A stretch of DNA of 64,000 nt, from positions 58,932 to 122,931 of the forward strand of contig CAKTOH010000005.1 of NCBI GenBank assembly GCA_934589705.1, in the 5' to 3' direction. This document shows, in pieces, positions 1 through 8,405 of the stretch (its first letter is position 1; every line of letters starts with the position of its first letter). A program made the translations under genes and the position numbers. The DNA comes from an uncultured Oscillospiraceae bacterium (GTDB lineage Bacteria; Bacillota; Clostridia; Oscillospirales; Oscillospiraceae). The notes beneath the pieces are model-generated. The model saw nothing but the letters and a program-made list of their open reading frames with translations. It made no database searches and was not told the origin of the DNA.

Positions 1-2
1 CC

Positions 3-392
3 GCCATGCTGGCCTTCAGCCCCGAGGGAGCCGTGGAGGAGAACACCGATGCCATGACCCAGGCTTTGGGCAATGTGGACACCATGCAGATCACCTATGC
101 CGCCCGGAACTCCGACTTTGACGGCTACGACATCCACGAGGGCGACTATCTGGCGCTCTACGGCAGTCAGCTCTTCGGCACCAGCCGGGATATCAAGGTG
201 CTGCTGAAGTCTCTGGCCGAGAAGGTTCGGGACGACGGCAAGGAATACGTCACCATCTACTACGGCGAGGACGTGAAGGAAAAGCATGCCCAGAAGGCTG
301 CGGATATTTTTGCCGACATCTGCCCGGACGCGGACGTGAATCTGCTCAGCGGCGGTCAGCCGGTGTACTATTACCTGATTTCCGCCGAATGA
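3..392 (+). CDS. DAK2/FakA-type kinase, C-terminal part (cut by window edge)
   Basis: The frame is open to the left window edge, so only the last ~130 residues are present. They match the C-terminal domain of DAK2-fold proteins of the FakA/YloV family: an acidic loop with HEGDYLALYGSQL, then YVTIYYGED, and an ending GGQPVYYYLISAE, which are typical for the family. In characterised members FakA phosphorylates fatty acids held by FakB (DegV-like) proteins. The ATP-binding DAK2 domain would lie upstream, outside the window, so the assignment rests on the C-terminal domain only. A 10-bp GC hairpin with T-rich tail follows at 451-483. Confidence 0.75.
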   Translation, partial: AMLAFSPEGAVEENTDAMTQALGNVDTMQITYAARNSDFDGYDIHEGDYLALYGSQLFGTSRDIKVLLKSLAEKVRDDGKEYVTIYYGEDVKEKHAQKAADIFADICPDADVNLLSGGQPVYYYLISAE

Positions 393-450
393 TTTCGGTT
401 CGGCAGCGGCATAATTGCCGGATTGCGCCGTAGAATAATAAGGTATCACA

Positions 451-483
451 GCCCGCCGCCGGAATCGGCGGCGGGCTTCCGTT
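451..483 (+). terminator. Rho-independent terminator after the DAK2 gene
   Basis: Perfect 10-bp stem (451-460 with 467-476), 6-nt loop GGAATC, followed by TTCCGTT. Because it lies upstream of codon 513, it argues against any start of the next gene before 483. Confidence 0.75.
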
Positions 484-512
484 ATTCGCAGCCATGGAAG
501 GGGAGACGTGGA

Positions 513-1346
513 GTGGAAAAACTTCCGAAGGGCGGCCTGATCGGCAAAACGGTGGAGGGCTATCTGTGGGTTCGGGAAAAGCAGATTTCCCTTCACGCTG
601 CCTACGCCGGCTACTTTATCATTCTGGCGGTTTTTCCGGCGCTGCTGATGCTGCTGAGCCTGCTGCGCTTTGCGGGCTTGCAGGTGGAAGTCCTGGTGGA
701 TATGATGGGGGAGATTCTTCCTCCGGCACTGATGGAGACGGTAGAGGGAATGGTATACAGTGCCTGGCTCCACTCCAACGGCATGGTACTGGGGCTGTCC
801 GCCCTGACTGCCCTCTGGTCTGCCAGCCGGGGAATTTTCGGCCTTCTGCAAGGGCTGAATGCGGTGTATGACCAGGGGGAAAGCCGAGGGTATCTGTACA
901 CCCGGGGCATCAGCGTGATCTATACCTTCCTGTTTGGCATTGTGCTGATTCTGACCCTGGTGCTCCATGTGTTCGGCAACGCCGTTTTCCGGTGGCTTTC
1001 CATGGTGGATAATCCGGTGGTGATGTTCCTGGTGGATATGGTGGACGCGCGGCTCTTCCTGCTGCTGATGCTGCAGTGCCTGATTTTTACCCTGATGTAT
1101 ATGGTGCTGCCCAATGGGCGCAACGGCTTTGGGAGCAGCCTGCCCGGGGGAATCCTGTCCTCCGTCGGCTGGCTGATATTTTCGGATTTGTTTTCCGTTT
1201 ATGTGGAGCATTTTAACCGCTATTCCCTGATTTACGGTTCCGTTTACGCTCTGGCGCTGGGAATGCTGTGGCTTTACTGCTGCCTGAGCATTCTGTTCTA
1301 CGGCGGGGCCCTGAACCACTGGCTGAGCAGCCGGAAAAAATGTTAA
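513..1346 (+). CDS. YihY/BrkB-family inner membrane protein
   Basis: 277-residue polytopic membrane protein of the YihY/virulence factor BrkB family. The family is often misannotated as RNase BN and its function is unsettled. Visible features are about six hydrophobic helices, the family pattern YAGYFIILAVFPALLMLLSLL near the N-terminus, the central LTALWSASRGIFGLLQGLN segment, and a last helix ending in LFYGGALNHW. I chose the GTG at 513 because AGGGGAG sits 7 nt upstream. Longer in-frame starts would read through the terminator hairpin at 451-483. The gene stands alone between two hairpins. Confidence 0.85.
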   Translation: MEKLPKGGLIGKTVEGYLWVREKQISLHAAYAGYFIILAVFPALLMLLSLLRFAGLQVEVLVDMMGEILPPALMETVEGMVYSAWLHSNGMVLGLSALTALWSASRGIFGLLQGLNAVYDQGESRGYLYTRGISVIYTFLFGIVLILTLVLHVFGNAVFRWLSMVDNPVVMFLVDMVDARLFLLLMLQCLIFTLMYMVLPNGRNGFGSSLPGGILSSVGWLIFSDLFSVYVEHFNRYSLIYGSVYALALGMLWLYCCLSILFYGGALNHWLSSRKKC

Positions 1347-1357
1347 CTTTTTCCGGC
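1330..1357 (+). terminator. Hairpin spanning the yihY stop codon
   Basis: GCCGGAAAAA (1330-1339) pairs perfectly with TTTTTCCGGC (1348-1357) around an 8-nt loop that contains the TAA stop. The T-run is inside the stem, as in bidirectional terminators. Confidence 0.55.
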
Positions 1358-1396
1358 GTTTACGGTCTGTTCACACATTCCTGATAGAATACCTCG

Positions 1397-1563
1397 TACT
1401 GAACTCCAATTAAAATCTTTTTTAAAGATTTTAATTGCCTGAAGGGCATGGAGTTCATATGAGACTTGTTTTGTGATTTCTTTCCTTATAAATCACAAAA
1501 CTGGCAGCGCCTTCAGGCGATGCCTTCCTGATTAAAATTAAGATTTTAATCAGGAAATAGTAT
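1397..1563 (+). repeat. 167-bp multi-hairpin repeat, copy 1
   Basis: Begins TACTGAACTCC and ends GAAATAGTAT. It contains an AT-rich hairpin (ATTAAAATC/GATTTTAAT), a GAACTCC/GGAGTTC outer stem, a TTTTGTGATTT/AAATCACAAAA hairpin, interacting GC-rich GCCTGAAGGGC and GCCTTCAGGC arms, and a final CTGATTAAAAT/ATTTTAATCAG hairpin. It has the same length as the copies at 40634 and 60124 and differs from them at about five positions. It ends 8 nt before the ribosome site of the DUF5685 gene. No coding capacity is seen. Confidence 0.9.
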
Positions 1564-1582
1564 CAAAAAAGGAGGGGTCCCC

Positions 1583-2413
1583 GTGTTTGGTTATGTAACG
1601 GCAAGCCTTCGGGAGCTGACGAAGGAGCAGCAGAAGCGCTACGGCGCGGTTTACTGCGGTATCTGTCGGCGGATCCGGGAGCAGTCCGGACAGCTGGCCC
1701 GGCTGGGACTGAGCTATGATATGGCCTTTCTGGCGCTGCTGCTCATGAGCCTCTACGAGCCGGAGGAGACGGGAGACAAAAACCCCTGTCTGCTTCACCC
1801 GCTGACCCGCCGGGAATGGGTGGACGGCCCCTACATCCGCTACGCGGCGGATATGAACGTGGCGCTGGCCTATTACAACTGTCTGGACGACTGGCAGGAC
1901 GACGGCAAAAAGTCTGCCAAATGGATGGCAGACCGGTTTGCGGAGCATCTGCCCAGAATCGAAGCCGACTGGCCCCGGCAATGTCAGGCCATCCGCCGGT
2001 GTCTGGAAAGGCTTTCTCAGCTGGAGGCGGAGAACTGCCCCAATCCGGACGAGCCAGCGGGAGCCTTCGGCGAGCTGATGGGCGAGCTTTTCTATGTCCG
2101 GGAAGACATGTGGACGGATACCCTCCGGCAGATGGGCAACGCCCTGGGACGGTTTGTGTACCTGCTGGACGCGGAGCTGGACTACGATAAGGATAAAAAG
2201 CAGGGGAAATACAATCCCTTCCTGGCAAAAGGCGAGGAAAAGAACCTTCGGGTCTGGGAGGACTATCTGGTGCTGACCATGGGTCGGTGCACGGAAAGCT
2301 TTGAAAAGCTGCCACTGGTTCAGGACAAGGCGCTGCTTGACAACATTCTCTACAGCGGCGTGTGGGTCAGCTATCACCGAGGAAAGAAAAAAGAGGAGGA
2401 AGGCCATGATTGA
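1583..2413 (+). CDS. DUF5685 family protein
   Basis: 276 residues, starting with GTG 1583 behind GGAGGGG (1571-1577). The N-terminus [31 protein letters not shown] is characteristic of the DUF5685 family of Firmicutes. The CxxC pair (YCGIC) suggests metal binding, and an all-helical body holds DDWQDD and [12 protein letters not shown] acidic motifs like those of the family. Function is unknown. Its stop overlaps the start of the following J-domain gene, so the two are probably made together. The 5' leader includes the 167-bp repeat. Confidence 0.8.
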   Translation: MFGYVTASLRELTKEQQKRYGAVYCGICRRIREQSGQLARLGLSYDMAFLALLLMSLYEPEETGDKNPCLLHPLTRREWVDGPYIRYAADMNVALAYYNCLDDWQDDGKKSAKWMADRFAEHLPRIEADWPRQCQAIRRCLERLSQLEAENCPNPDEPAGAFGELMGELFYVREDMWTDTLRQMGNALGRFVYLLDAELDYDKDKKQGKYNPFLAKGEEKNLRVWEDYLVLTMGRCTESFEKLPLVQDKALLDNILYSGVWVSYHRGKKKEEEGHD

Positions 2414-3041
2414 GGATCCCTATCAGGTGCTGGGCGTTGACCGGAACGCCACAGACGAGGAGATCAAGCAGGCGTATCGACGTCTGGCAAAGAAATATCA
2501 CCCGGATCTGAATCCCGGCGACCAGGAGGCCGCCCGGCGGATGCAGGAGGTCAACGCGGCCTACGAGCAGATCAAGAACCCGGAGAAGGCACAGAGCCAA
2601 TATGATGCCGATCCCTTCCGGGCTTACCGCCAGCAGACTTATCAGAATTATCAGGGCTACGGCGCCCAGACCGAGGATCAGTATCAGCAGGCGGCCTTCC
2701 AGTATATCCGCTTCGGCCGGTATCAGGAGGCGCTGAATACTCTGGACAACTGCACCCAGCGGGACGGCCGGTGGTACTATCTCAGCGCCATTGCCAACGA
2801 TGCCCTGGGCAACCAGGTAACGGCTCTGGAGCACATCCGCCGGGCGGTGAGCATGGAGCCGCAGAACCCGGAGTATCTGGACGCCCTGAACCGGATGGAG
2901 CACGGCGGCGCGGCCTACCGGCAGAGCGCGGGAGGCTTCCGTGGCTTTACCATGGGCGGCGACCCCTGCACCAATCTGTGCCTGTGCTATCTTGCCAACC
3001 TCTTCTGCTGCCGCGGCCGGGGGATGTTCTTCTGTTGTTGA
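2406..3041 (+). CDS. J-domain (DnaJ-like) co-chaperone with Cys-rich tail
   Basis: 211 residues. Residues 3-65 form a J domain with the essential HPD tripeptide at 32-34, which stimulates DnaK ATPase in known members. The middle (about 90-180) looks like TPR-type helices ([27 protein letters not shown]). The last 25 residues are rich in Cys and hydrophobic residues ([24 protein letters not shown]), possibly a lipid- or metal-binding tail. I chose ATG 2406, which overlaps the DUF5685 stop by 8 nt; in-frame sequence upstream only shadows that gene. It lacks the Gly/Phe and zinc-finger regions of true DnaJ, so it is a specialised partner and not dnaJ itself. Confidence 0.85.
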   Translation: MIEDPYQVLGVDRNATDEEIKQAYRRLAKKYHPDLNPGDQEAARRMQEVNAAYEQIKNPEKAQSQYDADPFRAYRQQTYQNYQGYGAQTEDQYQQAAFQYIRFGRYQEALNTLDNCTQRDGRWYYLSAIANDALGNQVTALEHIRRAVSMEPQNPEYLDALNRMEHGGAAYRQSAGGFRGFTMGGDPCTNLCLCYLANLFCCRGRGMFFCC

Positions 3042-3069
3042 TTTTGGAAAACCCGGACGAGTAACGTAT

Positions 3070-3359
3070 GTCATTGCGAGGAGGCCATAGGCCGACGTGG
3101 CAATCCGCATCCCCTAGGCTCCCACTCTGGGGGAGCTGTCACGAAGTGACTGAGAGGGCAAATAGAACTCTCTCCGCCCCTTCGAGGGAGAGAGGTAAGA
3201 CCCTCATCCGTCACGGCTTCGCCGTGCCACCTTTACAATACGGAACAATTGCCACTGGCAATCATTTCAATTTTGCTTCGCTGCGCGGAGCACCACCCCG
3301 GAGGGGAAGGCTTTGGAGAACGGATTGCCACGCCAGTGTGAGCACTGGCTCGCAATGAC
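3070..3359. repeat. Composite intergenic repeat (inverted palindromic units with nested modules)
   Basis: Starts with GTCATTGCGAGGAGGCC and ends with the inverted unit CCAGTGTGAGCACTGGCTCGCAATGAC. In between are a GGGGGAGCTGTCACGAAGTGACTGAGAGGG module and, at 3238-3297, an inverted copy of the GGTGGTGCTCCGCGCAGCGAAT/TTGCCAGTGGCAA module. The same pieces recur at six other places in the window. It fills the whole gap between the J-domain gene and rqcP; no gene is seen. Confidence 0.8.
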
Positions 3360-3372
3360 GTGGTTCAGTTGT

Positions 3373-3417
3373 AAAAAGTCCCTGGTATCTGAGGCAATCA
3401 GATACCAGGGACTTTTT
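3373..3417 (-). terminator. Terminator of the hup-rqcP transcript (bidirectional)
   Basis: Perfect 20-bp stem (3373-3392 with 3398-3417), 5-nt loop, A-run on one side and T-run on the other. The rqcP stop codon (3416-3418) overlaps the stem. Confidence 0.9.
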
Positions 3418-3655
3418 ATACTTCCTTGTACATTCCCGAAGCGTCGTCTTTGCGAACCACCTCGGAAACCGCCAGAACCTCCACGGCTACCGTCCGGCTG
3501 CCCATGGCGATCTCAATCCGGTCGCCCACCTTTACGTCATAGCTGGCCTTGACCACCTTGCCGTTGACGCTGATTCTGCCGTTGTCGCAGGCCTCGTTGG
3601 CTACGGTGCGCCGCTTGATGAGCCGGGAAACCTTCAGGTACTTGTCCAGGCGCAT
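3416..3655 (-). CDS. rqcP: RqcP, S4-domain protein of ribosome quality control
   Basis: 79-residue S4 RNA-binding protein: MRLDKYLKVSRLIKRRTVANEACDNGRISVNG is the S4 core, followed by KASYDVKVGDRIEI. Matches the RqcP/YabO family, which in Bacillus helps RqcH add C-terminal alanine tails on obstructed large subunits. Its start lies 1 nt after the hup stop, giving a hup-rqcP pair seen in many Firmicutes. It ends in a 20-bp terminator. Confidence 0.9.
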   Translation of the reverse strand: MRLDKYLKVSRLIKRRTVANEACDNGRISVNGKVVKASYDVKVGDRIEIAMGSRTVAVEVLAVSEVVRKDDASGMYKEV

Positions 3656-3656
3656 A

Positions 3657-3932
3657 TTACTTGGCTACGCTGTCCTTCAGAGCCTTGCTGGCCTTGAAGC
3701 CGGGCACCCGGGTAGCGGGAATTTCGATGGTCTCCTTGGTGTGGGGATTGCGGCCGATGCGAGCCTCCCGATCCTTGGTCTCGAAAATGCCGAAGCCGGA
3801 GATCTGCACCTTCTCACCCTTGACAAGAGCGGCGGTGATGCTGTCAATCATGGCGTTCAGGGCACGCTCGGAATCCTTTTTGCTCATGCCGGTGCTCTCG
3901 GCGCAGGCGGCGATCAATTCGGTTTTATTCAT
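3657..3932 (-). CDS. hup: HU family DNA-binding protein
   Basis: 91 residues, the usual HU length. MNKTELIAACAESTGMSKKDSERA leads into VQISGFGIFETKDREARIGRNPHTKE; the GFGxFE and RxGRNPxT signatures define the beta-arm that inserts in the minor groove. It acts as a nucleoid architectural protein. An upstream GAGGATTACGATTATT leader gives a ribosome site; a plausible promoter is at 3972-4000. Confidence 0.95.
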   Translation of the reverse strand: MNKTELIAACAESTGMSKKDSERALNAMIDSITAALVKGEKVQISGFGIFETKDREARIGRNPHTKETIEIPATRVPGFKASKALKDSVAK

Positions 3933-3971
3933 AATAATCGTAATCCTCTTTTCTACAGAAAAATCTTCACT

Positions 3972-4000
3972 AGCTTAACATAACTTGTCGAAAAATGCAA
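3972..4000 (-). promoter_or_regulatory. Probable sigma-A promoter for hup-rqcP
   Basis: On the minus strand, TTGCAT (4000-3995), 17-nt spacer, TAAGCT (3977-3972), 40 nt upstream of hup. The -10 is weak. Confidence 0.4.
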
Positions 4001-4020
4001 GTATTTTTTCGGAGTTCCCC

Positions 4021-5616
4021 TTATAATTTCAGAAAATCCGCGATTCTTTGACCCTTGGGCAGCAGCAGACAGTCGCTTCTCGTGATGGCTTTCAGACGGA
4101 CGGCAGCCAGGGCGTAAAGAACCACGCCTACGGCAACGGGCAGGGCGCACAGCACCAGCTGGCTTTCCAGACCCAGCGCTGCCAGCGCCCGGTAGCAGAC
4201 GGTGACACCCAGTCCCATGAGGGCGGCAGACAGGAAGGAGCGCAGAAGATTTCTTGCCACCGCCGGAGGCTCGTCGATGAGGGTGCGCAGGGAGAAGAGA
4301 TTCAGAATGCTGATGGAAACATAGCACACCAGAATGCCGATGGGAGTGCCCAGAATGTGAATGCTGGGGTTGCCGGTGAGCACATACACGGCAATCAGAT
4401 TCAGCACACCGCCGATGAGCATATTGGTCACAGGACGGCCCGCGTGGCCGTGAGCCTGCATAATGGCGGTGGTGACCATGACCACGGCATTAAAGGCAAT
4501 GGCCACGGCCAGGACGAACATGAGCTTCTCCGCCAGATCCAGGCCGGCTCCGGAAAACCTGCCAAGCAATGCCGTAATGGGTCGGGCAAGCAGGGCAAGG
4601 CCGAAGGCACAGGGCATGGAAACAAGGCCTGTGATGCGCACGGCGGACTCCTCGATGGCCTTGGCCTCCTTATGGTTGCACAGGGTCAGCTGGGCGGTGA
4701 TGGCGGGAATGATGCTGATGGTAATGGGGGTGATGAAGGCGCAGGGCATGTTGAAAATGGTCAGGCACATGCCGTAAATGCCCCGCATGGTGTCCGCCGC
4801 GCCCTGGGAATAGCCCAGGTTCAGCAGCTGACCCATGTAGATTTTCGTCTCCATCATGGTGAAGAACTGCAAAATGGCGGAGCCTACGGTAATGGGCACG
4901 GCGATGAGAAGCAGTCCTTTGGCGGTGTCGGCATAGGAGCGGGGGCTGTCCTCGGTGACGGGCAGGTAAACATAGCTTTTCCGGAAACAGGCGTAAAGAT
5001 ACACGGAAGACACCAGACAGCTGGCAGTGACGCCCAGAATGGCACCGCCGGCGGCCAGAGGCACGCTTTTGGTGGTTTTCAGGAGAATCAGCGCCGCAGC
5101 CATGCCCACAATGAGCTTCACCACCGCCTCCACAACCTGGGAGATGGAGGTGGGGATCATGTTGCTCTGCCCCTGGAAGAAGCCCCGGAAGGTGCTCATC
5201 AGACAGATAAGCAGTACGCAGGGACCCAGACAGCCGATGGCAGCCCAGGCATCGGGCTGGTTCTGGAAGGCTGCCAGCTGTCGGCAGAAGACCGTCATAA
5301 GCAGGCTTCCGGCAATGCCCAGCCCCAGGAAAATGCCCCGGGCGGTATGGTAAATCCGCCGAACCTGGTTATAGTGCTTCAAAGAGCTGGCCTGAGAGAT
5401 CATCCGGCTCATGGCTACCGGCAGACCTGCGGTGGAGATCATCAGCAGCACATTGTAGATGTCGTAGGCCGTATTGAAGTAGCCGAAGCCCTGGGAGCCG
5501 ATGATGGCATTCAGAGGGATTTTATACAGGGCACCGATGACCTTGACGATGGCGGTGGCCATGGCGAGCAGAGCGGTGCCGTGAAGAAAATTCTGCTTTT
5601 TTTGCGCGTCAGACAT
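4021..5616 (-). CDS. MOP-superfamily flippase (SpoVB/YtgP/MurJ-like)
   Basis: 531-residue polytopic protein with about 14 hydrophobic helices. The N-terminal FLHGTALLAMATAIVKVIGALYKIPLNAIIG and GYFNTAYDIYNVLLMISTAGLPVAMSRMIS are hallmarks of the SpoVB/YtgP branch of the MATE/MOP superfamily, which flips lipid-linked peptidoglycan or polysaccharide precursors. I start at the second Met (5616) because AAAGGA lies 8 nt before it, while the first Met (5625) touches that ribosome site. The exact substrate (lipid II or spore cortex precursor) cannot be read from sequence. Confidence 0.85.
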   Translation of the reverse strand: MSDAQKKQNFLHGTALLAMATAIVKVIGALYKIPLNAIIGSQGFGYFNTAYDIYNVLLMISTAGLPVAMSRMISQASSLKHYNQVRRIYHTARGIFLGLGIAGSLLMTVFCRQLAAFQNQPDAWAAIGCLGPCVLLICLMSTFRGFFQGQSNMIPTSISQVVEAVVKLIVGMAAALILLKTTKSVPLAAGGAILGVTASCLVSSVYLYACFRKSYVYLPVTEDSPRSYADTAKGLLLIAVPITVGSAILQFFTMMETKIYMGQLLNLGYSQGAADTMRGIYGMCLTIFNMPCAFITPITISIIPAITAQLTLCNHKEAKAIEESAVRITGLVSMPCAFGLALLARPITALLGRFSGAGLDLAEKLMFVLAVAIAFNAVVMVTTAIMQAHGHAGRPVTNMLIGGVLNLIAVYVLTGNPSIHILGTPIGILVCYVSISILNLFSLRTLIDEPPAVARNLLRSFLSAALMGLGVTVCYRALAALGLESQLVLCALPVAVGVVLYALAAVRLKAITRSDCLLLPKGQRIADFLKL

Positions 5617-5637
5617 AAAACGCATCCTTTCGTTAGA

Positions 5638-6966
5638 TTAGTCCTTATTCTCTTCAAAGAGCTTGGGGATGGCGTAGTTTGTCAGCTCCTCCACCACCTG
5701 ACGCAGGTCGATGGTGGGGAATTTTCCGTTTTCATAGAGAATCTTGCCCCGAACCATGGTCATGGCCACGTCGCCGCCCTTGGCAGACCAGACAAGACCG
5801 TTCAGTACATTGTGACAGGGCATCAGATGGGGGGCGGTGAAGTCCACCAGAATGATGTCCGCGTCCATGCCCTCCTGAAGCATACCGCACTGGGCGGCTC
5901 GTCCTTGCGCCTGGGCACCGGAGACGGTAGCCATCATCAGGGCGGCGGCTGCCGGCAGAGCGGCGCTGTCCCCGCTTTCCCGGCGGGCGTCCATGGCGGC
6001 GTAGCGCATGACCTCAAACAAATCCAGATTGCCGCACTCCACCGCGCCGCCGGTGCCCAGAGCCACGTTCATCCCGGCCTTGACGGATTCCAGGATGGGA
6101 GTGGCTGCCCAACCGGCCTTGGCGGCGGCTACGGGAGTAGCTACCGCCGTGACCTTGTGCTTTCCCAAAAGTTTACGCTCTTCGGGCTCCAGATATGTAC
6201 AGCCTGCGGCGGTGGTGGGCAGGCAGAACAGATTATGGCAGTTTAATAGCTCTCCGGGACCCATGCCCGTGCGCTCCTGGCAGGACTCCACCTCGCCCTT
6301 GGTTTCGGCCAGGTGCAGCTGCATCCCAATTCCGGCCTCTGTTGCGTAGCCCAGAAGCCCCTCCCAGAGCCGGTAGTTGCTGGTGTACTCGGCGTAGATG
6401 CCCGCGTCAATTTTGATTCTGCCGCCGTCGTAGCCGTTCCACTTGTTCACTACCCGTACCAGCTCCTGGCACTGCTCGTCGGTTTCAAAGTCAAAATCCT
6501 CGTTGGGGTCGATGAACCGGTAGGAAGAAAGGGCCAGATTCGCTTTGATACCCGCCTGGGCCACGGCTTCCGCGGTGGCATCCGGGTAGTAATACAGATC
6601 GGAAACGGAGGTCACGCCGAAGCGCAGACACTCGGCGATGGCAAGCAGTGCCGCGGCCTTGGCACCGCGGGAATCCATCTTGGCCTCCTTTTGCAGCAGC
6701 GCTTCCAGAGCCTGGGTGTTGCCCAGGTCGTCAGAATAGCTGCGCAGACTGGCGGTGGCCAGGTGGGTGTGGCAGTTGATGAGGCCGGGCATGGCAACCA
6801 TGCCGGTGCCGTCGATGATGGTTTTCGGCGGCTCTTTCGGGGCGGTTTTACGGATGGAAACGATCTTGCCGCCTTCGATACCGATATAGGCCCCGAAAAT
6901 CACTTCCATCCGGGGATTCATGGTCACGGCGGTGACGTTGGAAATCAGTGTATCCAAAGAAAACAA
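5638..6966 (-). CDS. Amidohydrolase of the MtaD/TrzN type with missing metal ligands
   Basis: 442 residues with the composite barrel of S-adenosylhomocysteine/methylthioadenosine deaminases. HxH is present at 66-68 (NCHTHLAT) and H218 in LHLAE is present. In active relatives a second zinc-site His occurs in a VAHAVHL-type segment, and an Asp occurs in GTDGAAS. Here the matching segments read TAAGCTYL (253-259) and GTGGAVE (304-310), so both residues appear lost. The HCPxSN loop is also altered (ATPVAAAK). The protein keeps full length and sits within the housekeeping series. It may be a divergent or inactive paralogue, so deaminase activity should not be assumed. Confidence 0.75.
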   Translation of the reverse strand: MFSLDTLISNVTAVTMNPRMEVIFGAYIGIEGGKIVSIRKTAPKEPPKTIIDGTGMVAMPGLINCHTHLATASLRSYSDDLGNTQALEALLQKEAKMDSRGAKAAALLAIAECLRFGVTSVSDLYYYPDATAEAVAQAGIKANLALSSYRFIDPNEDFDFETDEQCQELVRVVNKWNGYDGGRIKIDAGIYAEYTSNYRLWEGLLGYATEAGIGMQLHLAETKGEVESCQERTGMGPGELLNCHNLFCLPTTAAGCTYLEPEERKLLGKHKVTAVATPVAAAKAGWAATPILESVKAGMNVALGTGGAVECGNLDLFEVMRYAAMDARRESGDSAALPAAAALMMATVSGAQAQGRAAQCGMLQEGMDADIILVDFTAPHLMPCHNVLNGLVWSAKGGDVAMTMVRGKILYENGKFPTIDLRQVVEELTNYAIPKLFEENKD

Positions 6967-6974
6967 CCTTTCTT

Positions 6975-8393
6975 TTACAATAGGGTAAACAGTTCTTCCT
7001 TCTGGCGGCAGACGGAATCGATCATTTCGATGTACTGCTCCGGGAATTTGGGGTTATGGAACCGCTGAAGGGTGCCGTCGGGCAGGTTCACCTTGTTCAT
7101 GCCCCCGCCGCCCAGGGAGACGATGGTGTGCAGCTCCTCCATCATGTAGATGTTGTACAGGCAGTCAAGACCCTCCCGGCTCCAGCCTACGTTTTCAAAG
7201 CTGCCGGACATATATTTCTGCCGGTAGAGGTAGTAGGGCTTGTAGGAAAGTCCCCGAAGGGCGGCGTTAGAATAGTCCACCATCCGGGAGACCTCTTCGG
7301 CGGTGGACAGCCCCTCCCGCTTTTCAAAGAGGTCGGCACCCTTTTTCAGAGCCAAGGTGTGAACGGTGATGTTGGCGGGGTTCAGAGCGGCCACCGCGTC
7401 CAGGGAACGGCGGAAGCCGTCAAAGTTATCCGTGGGCAGACCCGCAATCAAATCCATATTGATGGCGGAAAAGCCCGCTTCTTCCGCCTGATGATAGGCC
7501 CGAATTACATCCGCCCCGGTGTGAGGTCTGCCGCAGGCTCGGAGAACGGAATCCTCCATGGTCTGGGGGTTGATGCTCATCCGGTCGGCACCGTGCTCCC
7601 GGATGGCCCGAAGCTTTTCCAGATCCAGGGTGTCCGGTCTGCCTCCCTCCACGGTGAATTCGATGCACCGGGAAAAATCGAAGGATTCCCGAAGGGTATC
7701 CAGCAGATGAATCATTTGGGGCGTGGACAGAATGGAGGGGGTGCCGCCGCCGATGTAAAGGGTGAGAAGATGCTTCCCGCTTTCCTTCATCAGCCGGGCG
7801 GTGACCTGAATCTCCCGCTCCAAAGCGGCAAGGTACCCATCCAGCAGCTCGGTTTTCTTGCCGACGGTGCGGCTGACGAAACTGCAATAGCTGCATCGGG
7901 TAGGGCAGAAGGGAATGCCCACATAGACGGACAGATCGTCCGGTTCCATCCGCGAAACGGCCTTGACCGTAGACTCTGAGCAGTCCACCGCCAGCTGCCT
8001 TCGCTCCGGGGTGACATAATACACATCCCGCATAAGCCGGTCGGCGGAAGCGGGGGTGCCGCCCTCCAACAGATGCTTGGTAGTGATTTTTGTAGGCCGA
8101 ACGCCCGCTAAAGCACCCCAGGCAGGCTTCCGGTCAAGCAGCTGGACGGCCGCTAAGTAGTAGCTCTGCTGTAGGATACGCCGGCGCAGCCGGACGGTCT
8201 CTTCGTCGGCCTTCAGCCGCCGGACGGCGGAAACGGTTTTGCCGTTTAAGGTGATTTTCGCGGTGGCGGTAAGCCAGGTTTTCCCCCGGGAAAGGGAGGA
8301 AACCGCGCTTCCTTCCGGTTTTTCCGGGAACAGAGCCATTTGCAGCTGCTCCACGGCGTAGCGGTCCTCGTGACCGATGAGTGTCAGATTCAT
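6975..8393 (-). CDS. hemZ: HemZ, radical-SAM coproporphyrinogen dehydrogenase-like
   Basis: 472 residues. The radical-SAM cluster motif CPTRCSYC uses C163, C167 and C170; YIGGGTPS and the HemN/HemZ core follow (MSINPQTMEDSVLRACGR, NMDLIAGLPT). The ~150-residue N-terminal extension typical of HemZ precedes the radical-SAM domain. Known HemZ proteins act in oxygen-independent heme synthesis or related radical chemistry; no other heme genes are in the window. The gene follows the metallo-hydrolase gene by 12 nt. Confidence 0.9.
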   Translation of the reverse strand: MNLTLIGHEDRYAVEQLQMALFPEKPEGSAVSSLSRGKTWLTATAKITLNGKTVSAVRRLKADEETVRLRRRILQQSYYLAAVQLLDRKPAWGALAGVRPTKITTKHLLEGGTPASADRLMRDVYYVTPERRQLAVDCSESTVKAVSRMEPDDLSVYVGIPFCPTRCSYCSFVSRTVGKKTELLDGYLAALEREIQVTARLMKESGKHLLTLYIGGGTPSILSTPQMIHLLDTLRESFDFSRCIEFTVEGGRPDTLDLEKLRAIREHGADRMSINPQTMEDSVLRACGRPHTGADVIRAYHQAEEAGFSAINMDLIAGLPTDNFDGFRRSLDAVAALNPANITVHTLALKKGADLFEKREGLSTAEEVSRMVDYSNAALRGLSYKPYYLYRQKYMSGSFENVGWSREGLDCLYNIYMMEELHTIVSLGGGGMNKVNLPDGTLQRFHNPKFPEQYIEMIDSVCRQKEELFTLL

Positions 8394-8405
8394 GAGAGGC
8401 TCCTC

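Noticed and set aside
3068..3358. Open frame of 96 codons in the intergenic repeat
   Set aside because: Entirely within repeat modules; similar frames (51507-51773, 54889-55365) occur at other repeat copies.
4048..6246. 732-codon open frame antisense to the flippase and amidohydrolase genes
   Set aside because: Gly/His/Gln-rich shadow of GC-rich coding sequence; both minus-strand genes are certain.
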